In this document: positions 1-5,152 of the stretch, piece by piece | How the letters are laid out: each line of letters begins with the position of its first letter | Numbering within the stretch: the first letter of the stretch is position 1 | Source of the DNA: Verrucomicrobiia bacterium | Lineage (GTDB): Bacteria > Verrucomicrobiota > Verrucomicrobiia > Limisphaerales > JAUIHU01 | DNA: 5,152 nucleotides | Assembly (NCBI GenBank): GCA_030432175.1 | Contig: JAUIHU010000378.1 | Coordinates: 1 to 5,152 of the forward strand | Direction of reading: 5' to 3' | Notes under the pieces: generated by a model | The model's database searches: none | The model's input: only the letters and a program-made list of their open reading frames with translations | Told to the model about the DNA's origin: nothing | Position numbers and translations under genes: made by a program

Positions 1-1
1 G

Positions 2-205
2 ATGACTACAGCGACCACGGTATTGGGATTGTTCCCAATGGCTTTAGGAATCGGTGATGGCGCAGAGATCCGGACTCCGATGGCGATTGCAGTCATCTGT
101 GGACTGTTGACCTCCACATTTTTGACGCTCCTGATCATTCCTACGATTTATTATTTGTTCGGAAAAGCCGGACAACAATTCATTCAAACCAATGAGGACA
201 GCTAA
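2..205 (+). CDS. RND-family efflux permease, C-terminal fragment (5' end outside window)
   Basis: This is the last 67 codons of an inner-membrane proton-driven efflux permease of the RND superfamily (AcrB-like, HAE1 type). Base 1 is the last base of an upstream codon, so the ATG at position 2 is almost certainly an internal methionine, not a start. What is visible matches the end of the second membrane domain: the TM11 segment MTTATTVLGLFPMALGIG, the short conserved turn GDGAEIRTPMA, then TM12 (about residues 30-52, ICGLLTSTFLTLLIIPTIYYLF) and a short polar cytoplasmic tail ending NEDS. The GxGAE..TPMA turn is the canonical HAE form and differs from the GSSAEMGVNFKSF version in the next gene, so the two are paralogues rather than a recent duplication. 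The stop TAA (203-205) shares its last base with the ATG of the downstream permease, which implies co-transcription and probably translational coupling. Substrate cannot be inferred from this fragment. Confidence 0.9.
   Translation: MTTATTVLGLFPMALGIGDGAEIRTPMAIAVICGLLTSTFLTLLIIPTIYYLFGKAGQQFIQTNEDS
194..198 (+). promoter_or_regulatory. Ribosome binding site for the second RND permease
   Basis: GAGGA lies inside the last codons of the upstream permease gene and is followed by a six-base spacer before the ATG at 205. It is a good Shine-Dalgarno match at the usual distance and supports the ATG at 205 as the start. With the TAATG stop/start overlap it suggests that ribosomes ending permease 1 can re-initiate on permease 2. 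Confidence 0.65.
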
Positions 206-3200
206 TGAACTCTGATGATTCCAACAACCTGATCAGTCGCCTGGCAGGATTCTCCCTGAAGCGCCGGGTCACCATGGTGATGATCCTGCTGACCATCCTC
301 GCAGTCGGACTGATTTCTGCCTCACGATTGCCACTCGAAATGAACCCTCGTGGCATGGAAGGACATTACATTTCTATTCGTGTGAATTGGAATGTCGGTG
401 TGCCTCAGGAGACTTTGGATAAGATCGGGATCCCGATGGAAGAGGAACTGAGCACGGTCAAAGGGATTGAGTCCATGGAGACGCATGGATATCGGTCTGG
501 CGCTCGTGTGGAGTTGGAATTCAAACAAGGGACCGACATGGATGTGGCTTATCGCGAGGTTCGGGACCGTTTGGAGCGCGCGCGAACCCGATTTCCGGAA
601 GGGACTGAACAGCCAAGAATTTACAAGCATCAACCTGGTGCGGAACCAGCAATAGGATTTCGAATTAGTTATGATCCAGACTCAGAATACTATGACCTCA
701 TTGAGAAACATGTCGTTACTCCGTTACAACGTATTATTGGTGTGGCGGAAGTGGATTTCTGGATTCAGCAAAGAGAGATTCGAATCGATTTAAACAAAGC
801 CAGAGCCGAGGCTTATGGAGTCAATATCCGACAGCTGGGAAATGCATTAAGATCCAACAACCTGACCGTAGCCAGCGGATCTGTCATTGATGGCGGTAAA
901 AAGTACACACTCAAGTCCTCCAGCGAATTCCAAACCATTGAAGAGATTAGGAATATCCCGGTATCTGACCGGGTATTTGTTCGGGACATTGCGGATGTCA
1001 CTTACGGACCGGAGGAAGCGGACCGCCTTTATCGTTACAACTCCAAGCCTGCCAATGGGATTTTTGTTAAAAAAGAGGGAGACGCCAATACCGTTGAAGT
1101 CAGCAAGGAGATTGTGAAGACGGTTGAAGAGTTCAAGAATAACCCTGCATTGGCTGGGTTTGATTTCAGCATTTTTATGAATCAGGGTGAGGAAATTGAA
1201 GAGAGACTGGTTCACCTTGTCGACAACGGAAAGCTGGGAGCGTGGTTGGCGGCTGTGGTTCTATTCTTTTTCCTGAGACAGTTTCGAATGACACTGGTCA
1301 TTGCGTTGGCGATTCCCCTTTGCCTGTTGATTGCTCTGACAGCCATGTTCTTTGCGGGGCAAACATTAAACAGCATGACCATCATGGGATTGATCATCTG
1401 TGTTGGGTTGCTCGTGGATAACTCCGTAGTCGTTGCAGAAAATATTTACCGACACCACCAGGATGGGCTTTCGAGATTGGATGCGTGTGTTAAAGGCGCA
1501 TCTGAAATCGGATTCGCGATTACGATCGCTACCCTGACAACGTTGATTGTTTTTTGCTCGGCTTTATTGATTGAAGGCGAGATGCGGTTTGCCGTTCAGA
1601 ATATTTCCCTGCCGGTGATTGCTTCGATCATCGCTTCACTTGGCGCGGCGCTGATGTTTATTCCACTCAGTGTTTACCTGACGCTCTCGAAACAAAAAAC
1701 ACAAACCCGTCCTGAAGACCCGGTTAGCTTTGGATCAGCTCTGAGATTTTATCTCTTTCGTATTTATGAATTTACCTTCGGCCCGTTGAATCGTGTTTAC
1801 AATCGGGCATTGAATTTCTATCTGGGGCGACGCCTGGACATGACGATTCTGTTGATTGCCTTGTTGTGCGGAACGTGGATCATGGCGAAATCATTGAATA
1901 CCACTGACAAAAATGAAGAACTGGTAGAGCGGTTCAGTATCAATGTCAGATTTCCAGACAAGTATTCAATGGAACAAAGACTGGCGTATTTCAAAAAAGT
2001 CGAGAAGCTTGCGGAGGAAAAAAAAGATTTCTATGGCCTGAGCGCTCATGAAGTGCATTACGGGAAATGGTATGGTCGATTTGGCGGTTTTTTTGACGTG
2101 GACCGAGATTCAGACCTGAGTCGTGAAGAAGCCATCCAGAGTCTTTTCAAAGATTTTCCTGAAGAACCTGGGGTCACTGTGATGATGGAAGGCGACCGGG
2201 GTAAAGAGGACAACAGAGATCGCTTCATGCATCATATCCGACTGGTGGGGGATGATCCGGAGTTGTTAAAAAAAGTCGCTAGTGAATTGAAGCCTACATT
2301 TGAAATGATCCCAGGCGTGATTTCGTTCCTCGATGACTCCTCGGATGAGGATGGGCCGAGTGAAATGGCATTGCTGATTGATCGTGAAAAGGCCAGTTCC
2401 ATGGGTATCAATCCGCAAACTTTGGCCGGCACGGTCAGTTCGGCGGTCAGTGGCCAAAACCTGCCCCGTTTCAAAAGTGAGGGACGTCAGATTCCGGTCA
2501 AACTCCAGTTCCAGGAAGAGGACCGTTCGGAATTGGCAGATGTGGACAACATACAGATTCCAACTGAAGACGGTCGACTCAGCACGGTGGGCGCAGTCAC
2601 GCGAACTACGTTTCTGAATAGTGATGACGGAAGGATCACCCGGAGAGACAAGAAAGTCAGCCAGTGGTTCGGGATGAAACTCGACACAGAAGTCGAACCT
2701 GGAATCACTAAACGCGCCATTGAAGAATTAAAGGCTTCTATCAACCTGCCCGAAGGAGTTTCCTTTGACTCTATCCAAACTTCCTTTGGTGAAGATGACA
2801 GAAAATCAGGCGGAATCATGATCCTGTTGGCGGTTGTCTTTGTTTATATGCTGATGGCGTTTTTCTTTGAAAGTACATTGATTCCACTGTCCATCATTTT
2901 GACGATCCCACTCGCGGCTATGGGATCCATTCTGGCGCTTAAATTAACCAACACCTTCATTGACGAAATGGTCTTCACCGGGGGCATGTTACTGGTCGGA
3001 ATCGTAGTCAATAATGGCATCGTTTTGGTGGACTATGCGAACCGCCTTCGTCAGACCGGAATGGAGCGGCAGGAAGCGCTTCTCACTGCCTCACGTCACC
3101 GGTTTCGTCCGATCATCATGACCGCGCTGACAACGATTTGCGGAATGATCCCACTCACCTTTGGTTCTTCCGCAGAAATGGGAGTGAACTTTAAAAGCTT

Positions 3201-3375
3201 TGGGCTCGTCCTGATTGGAGGCATGACTTCGGCAACATTATTCACGCTGCTGGCGGTTCCTGTTTTTTACACGTTGATTGAAGACGCCCAGCATGGATTG
3301 GGAAACATCCTGGCTGGTGTGTTCGCAAAGGAATCTGAAATCCCAGCGCCAGGAGCTGCTAAAACAGCAGATTGA
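205..3375 (+). CDS. RND-family efflux permease (AcrB-like, HAE type), complete
   Basis: A full-length (1056 aa) inner-membrane RND permease; family members of about 1000-1070 aa work as trimers that use the proton gradient to move substrates from periplasm or inner membrane to an outer-membrane channel through a membrane fusion protein. The usual two-fold layout is visible: TM1 about residues 22-40, first periplasmic porter region about 41-340, TM2-TM6 about 343-494, cytoplasmic linker about 495-545, TM7 about 546-563, second periplasmic region about 564-867, TM8-TM12 about 868-1024. The TM4 proton-relay motif reads GLLVDNSVVVAEN (D405, N406) where AcrB has two Asp; the TM10 motif reads GIVVNNGIVLVDY (N936, N937) where AcrB has Lys-Asn. 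The same replacements occur, as far as I recall, in other HAE branches, so the protein is probably active. The start is backed by a GAGGA six bases upstream and the TAATG overlap with permease 1. The C-terminal tail (about 1025-1056) is Ala/Pro-rich and poorly conserved. Substrate is unknown; MdtB-MdtC is the model for a paired-permease pump. Confidence 0.95.
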   Translation: MNSDDSNNLISRLAGFSLKRRVTMVMILLTILAVGLISASRLPLEMNPRGMEGHYISIRVNWNVGVPQETLDKIGIPMEEELSTVKGIESMETHGYRSGARVELEFKQGTDMDVAYREVRDRLERARTRFPEGTEQPRIYKHQPGAEPAIGFRISYDPDSEYYDLIEKHVVTPLQRIIGVAEVDFWIQQREIRIDLNKARAEAYGVNIRQLGNALRSNNLTVASGSVIDGGKKYTLKSSSEFQTIEEIRNIPVSDRVFVRDIADVTYGPEEADRLYRYNSKPANGIFVKKEGDANTVEVSKEIVKTVEEFKNNPALAGFDFSIFMNQGEEIEERLVHLVDNGKLGAWLAAVVLFFFLRQFRMTLVIALAIPLCLLIALTAMFFAGQTLNSMTIMGLIICVGLLVDNSVVVAENIYRHHQDGLSRLDACVKGASEIGFAITIATLTTLIVFCSALLIEGEMRFAVQNISLPVIASIIASLGAALMFIPLSVYLTLSKQKTQTRPEDPVSFGSALRFYLFRIYEFTFGPLNRVYNRALNFYLGRRLDMTILLIALLCGTWIMAKSLNTTDKNEELVERFSINVRFPDKYSMEQRLAYFKKVEKLAEEKKDFYGLSAHEVHYGKWYGRFGGFFDVDRDSDLSREEAIQSLFKDFPEEPGVTVMMEGDRGKEDNRDRFMHHIRLVGDDPELLKKVASELKPTFEMIPGVISFLDDSSDEDGPSEMALLIDREKASSMGINPQTLAGTVSSAVSGQNLPRFKSEGRQIPVKLQFQEEDRSELADVDNIQIPTEDGRLSTVGAVTRTTFLNSDDGRITRRDKKVSQWFGMKLDTEVEPGITKRAIEELKASINLPEGVSFDSIQTSFGEDDRKSGGIMILLAVVFVYMLMAFFFESTLIPLSIILTIPLAAMGSILALKLTNTFIDEMVFTGGMLLVGIVVNNGIVLVDYANRLRQTGMERQEALLTASRHRFRPIIMTALTTICGMIPLTFGSSAEMGVNFKSFGLVLIGGMTSATLFTLLAVPVFYTLIEDAQHGLGNILAGVFAKESEIPAPGAAKTAD

Positions 3376-3400
3376 TCCGTCCTAAAGTTTAGAAGATTAT
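3372..3400 (+). promoter_or_regulatory. Weak sigma70-like promoter candidate before the sulfatase
   Basis: TTGATC (3372-3377, four of six matches to TTGACA) is followed after 17 bases by GATTAT (3395-3400, four of six matches to TATAAT). Transcription would start near 3406-3408 and leave only about four to six bases before the sulfatase ATG, so a transcript from here would be nearly leaderless. The -35 element overlaps the stop codon of the permease. Pairs of this quality arise by chance, so this is only a candidate; read-through from the permease operon is equally possible. Confidence 0.2.
3382..3392. other. Small inverted repeat in the permease-sulfatase spacer
   Basis: CTAAA (3382-3386) and TTTAG (3388-3392) are perfect inverted arms around a single G. 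They lie in the 36-base gap and fall within the 17-base spacer of the weak promoter candidate. The arms are only five bases and AT-rich. The dyad could be a half-conserved operator or chance; it cannot be an intrinsic terminator because the loop is one base and no T tract follows. Confidence 0.25.
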
Positions 3401-3411
3401 CCCAACGAAAT

Positions 3412-4995
3412 ATGAAAACCGTACTATACAACTCAGCTCTGGCTTTTGGGTTGGCGCTGTTGCCCGTTTCCAAACTGGAAGCCGCTGAACGCCCGAACAT
3501 CATTGTCATCATGGTGGACGACATGGGATTCTCTGACATTGGCCCTTATGGCAGTGAGATCTCAACCCCGAATCTCGACAAACTGGCTGCCGGTGGTGTG
3601 CGATTCTCCCAATTCTATAACACCGGACGCTGCTGCCCAACACGCGCGACTCTGATGACCGGTCTATACGCTCACCAGGCTGGCATGGGTTGGATGACCG
3701 CTGATCAAGGTGAGCCTGGTTATACCGGGCGACTGAACAACCGTTGTGTCACCATTGCAGAAACATTGAGACAGGCCGGGTATTTCACCATCATGACCGG
3801 TAAGTGGCACTTGGGATTTAATCATGGCGTCACTCCCTGGGGACGTGGGTTTGACCGCAGCCTGAATCTGCCGGCCGGCGGTTTACATTTCTCCAATCAG
3901 ACCGGACCAAAAGGTGGATCCAAGTTGTATATGAATGGAGAAGAAGTCTCACGAGATGATCCCCAATTCAATCCACCCTGGTATGGAAGTGATCTCTGGA
4001 CCGAACAGGGCATTAAATTTCTGGATGAAGCGATAGAAGAAGAAAAACCATTCTTCTGGTACCTTGCACACGCTGCTCCTCACTTTCCCTGTATGGCGCC
4101 AGAAGAGACCATCGCCAAGTATCGTGGCAAGTACATGAAGGGATGGGATCAACTGAGAGAAGAACGTTATGCGCGACAAAAACTACTTGGATTGATTGAC
4201 CCGGACTGGAAACTGGAGCCTCGCCCGGATCCAATCCCTGCGTGGGACACTCTCTCAGACGAGGACAAGATGCGATACGATGACATGATGGCCATCTATG
4301 CAGCAATGATTGATGAAGTGGACAAAAACATCGGGAAACTTTTGAGCGCATTGAAAGAGCGGAATCAACTCGACAACACACTTATTCTTTTTCTTTCAGA
4401 CAATGGTGGTAACGCCGAAACAGGAGTTCGTGGAAGGTATGAGGGCGATCAACCTGGCGATCCTCATTCCAATGTATTCATCGGACGTTGCTGGGCGCAT
4501 TTGAACAACACACCGTTCCGCATGTACAAGCATTACAATCACGAAGGGGGAACCAGCACACCGCTCATTGCCCACTGGCCTGCTCAGATCCAGGCAAAAC
4601 CAGGATGCAGTGACTGGATAGATACGCCCACTCACCTCATTGACATCATGGCCACCTGCGTTGACTTGGGACAAGCGACATACCCTGAAACATTCGGCGG
4701 AGAACCCATCCATCCTCTTCCTGGTCAAAGCTTGAAGCCATTGCTCACCGGAAAAGGCGAATGGAATGAGCGACCTCTTTACTGGGAACATGAAGGCAAT
4801 GCCGCCATCCGTGTCGGTGATTGGAAACTTGTCCGCAAAGGCGGCAGAGGTCCCTGGGAACTTTTCAATCTGAAAACCGATCGCACCGAACAAAACGATC
4901 TCGCCAGTCAAAACCCAGACCAGGTAGAAACTCTCAAAAAGCAATGGCGTCAATGGGCCCTGGCATCCAACGTCCTCCCCAAACCTAAAAAATGA
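3412..4995 (+). CDS. Secreted type I (formylglycine-dependent) sulfatase, PAS/AtsA-like
   Basis: Hydrolyses a sulfate ester, probably on a sulfated glycan or small aryl/alkyl sulfate, in the periplasm or outside the cell; 527 aa is normal for the family. Residues 1-24/25 look like a Sec signal peptide (K2, hydrophobic 4-19, likely cleavage near LEA/A). The catalytic domain starts with RPNIIVIMVDDMG (metal ligands D36, D37). The CxPxR signature is CCPTR, residues 74-78; C74 (codon 3631-3633) should be converted to formylglycine, with R78 beside it. Further expected residues are K131 and H133 in GKWHLG, H224 in AHAAPH, D330 and N331 in LSDNGG, and K373 five residues before the EGG of HEGGTSTPLIAHWP. 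The stretch about 236-262 (KYRGKYMKGWDQLREERYARQ) and the end (WELFNLKTDRTEQNDLA) are typical of PAS-like arylsulfatases. No strong ribosome binding site precedes the ATG (AGAAG at 3391-3395 is too far), but this start gives the signal peptide. It needs a formylglycine-generating enzyme or anSME encoded elsewhere. Exact substrate cannot be read from the sequence. Confidence 0.95.
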   Translation: MKTVLYNSALAFGLALLPVSKLEAAERPNIIVIMVDDMGFSDIGPYGSEISTPNLDKLAAGGVRFSQFYNTGRCCPTRATLMTGLYAHQAGMGWMTADQGEPGYTGRLNNRCVTIAETLRQAGYFTIMTGKWHLGFNHGVTPWGRGFDRSLNLPAGGLHFSNQTGPKGGSKLYMNGEEVSRDDPQFNPPWYGSDLWTEQGIKFLDEAIEEEKPFFWYLAHAAPHFPCMAPEETIAKYRGKYMKGWDQLREERYARQKLLGLIDPDWKLEPRPDPIPAWDTLSDEDKMRYDDMMAIYAAMIDEVDKNIGKLLSALKERNQLDNTLILFLSDNGGNAETGVRGRYEGDQPGDPHSNVFIGRCWAHLNNTPFRMYKHYNHEGGTSTPLIAHWPAQIQAKPGCSDWIDTPTHLIDIMATCVDLGQATYPETFGGEPIHPLPGQSLKPLLTGKGEWNERPLYWEHEGNAAIRVGDWKLVRKGGRGPWELFNLKTDRTEQNDLASQNPDQVETLKKQWRQWALASNVLPKPKK

Positions 4996-4996
4996 C

Positions 4997-5152
4997 CTTT
5001 CGTGGTTAAACAGGAATTCCGCGCCATCCGAGTATTCCGTGGTGAAAGATAGTTTTCGTGCTTTTCGAGTCTTTCGTGGTTAAAAAAGAATTCCGTACCA
5101 TCCGAGTATTCCGTGGTGAAAGATAGTTTTCGTGCTTTTCGAGCATTTCGTG
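4997..5152. repeat. Tandem repeat array, 74-base period built from 37-base half-units (continues past window)
   Basis: Copy 1 spans 4997-5070, copy 2 spans 5071-5144, and a third copy begins at 5145 and is cut by the window end. Copies 1 and 2 differ at five of 74 positions (the pairs 5011/5085, 5013/5087, 5022/5096, 5023/5097 and 5070/5144) with no gaps. Each copy divides into two 37-base halves starting at 4998, 5035, 5072 and 5109; the halves within copy 2 agree at 24 of 37 positions. TTTCGTG-like heptamers recur at 4998, 5017, 5026, 5035, 5054, 5063, 5072, 5091, 5100, 5109, 5128, 5137 and 5146, all with CG at positions 4-5. The array begins one base after the sulfatase stop. No long hairpin with a T tract is visible, so it is not an obvious terminator. 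On the other strand it reads as CACGAAA-type repeats, which I recall as dispersed intergenic repeats in several environmental phyla. Function is unknown. Confidence 0.9.

Noticed and set aside
3356..3370. CTGCT/AGCAG hairpin at the end of the permease gene as a terminator
   Set aside because: The stem is only five base pairs, lies within the coding sequence before the stop, and has no T tract after it.
3631..3645. Possible odd sulfatase active site because two cysteines are adjacent (CCPTR)
   Set aside because: CCPTR fits the CxPxR signature with the first Cys as the modified residue and the second as x; this form is common in PAS-like sulfatases, so it is not an anomaly.
4396..4953. 185-aa minus-strand open frame opposite the sulfatase 3' half
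   Set aside because: It lies wholly antisense to a well-supported sulfatase with conserved motifs, and its translation resembles no family I recognise. Treated as a shadow.
5044..5075. GAAAGA/TCTTTC inverted pair as a terminator or structured RNA after the sulfatase
   Set aside because: Six base pairs close a 20-base loop, and the pairing is broken in repeat copy 2 (GAAAGA at 5118-5123 faces GCATTTC), so it is not maintained. No T tract follows.
5006..5146. Minus-strand 46-aa reading frame inside the repeat array
   Set aside because: It consists wholly of repeat sequence, the repeat period is not a multiple of three so the peptide is not periodic across units, and no ribosome binding site is visible. 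Treated as a spurious reading frame.
4997..5152. CRISPR array, suggested by 37-base regularly spaced units
   Set aside because: The units are contiguous and the sequence between similar segments is itself repeated; there are no unique spacers and no cas genes in the window.

Overview
This window is an ordinary-looking bacterial gene stretch ending in an unusual repeat. All genes are on the + strand: the 3' end of one RND-type efflux permease gene, a complete second RND permease gene joined to it by a one-base stop/start overlap, a secreted type I sulfatase gene 36 bases further on, and a tandem repeat array that begins one base after the sulfatase stop codon and runs off the window. No RNA gene, insertion sequence or CRISPR array is visible.

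The organism is probably a marine or aquatic member of the Planctomycetota-Verrucomicrobiota-Lentisphaerota group. This is inference from the style of the sulfatase (CCPTR active site, NTGRCCPTRATLMTGLY context, PAS/AtsA-like layout), from the mid-range base composition, and from the CACGAAA-type intergenic repeat, a kind I recall from such genomes. No marker gene here fixes the phylum.

Layout: 1-205 is the last 67 residues of permease 1 (TM11-TM12 region of an AcrB-like protein). 205-3375 is permease 2 (1056 aa, full length), with a good ribosome binding site inside the end of permease 1. Tandem permeases suggest a two-permease pump of the MdtB-MdtC kind, or two pumps in one operon; any membrane fusion protein and outer-membrane channel would lie upstream, outside the window. 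3376-3411 is a short spacer with a weak promoter-like pair and a small dyad but no terminator. 3412-4995 is the sulfatase (527 aa, signal peptide, all expected catalytic residues present). 4997-5152 is the repeat array.

The clearest structure not explained by genes is the array. It has a 74-base period (two full copies, 69 of 74 identical). Each 74-mer is two diverged 37-mers, and each 37-mer carries three TTTCGTG-like heptamers spaced 19, 9 and 9 bases apart. This gives 13 heptamer sites in strict register across 155 bases, all with CG at positions 4-5. I do not claim a new biological system; the array is the item most worth a genome-wide check.
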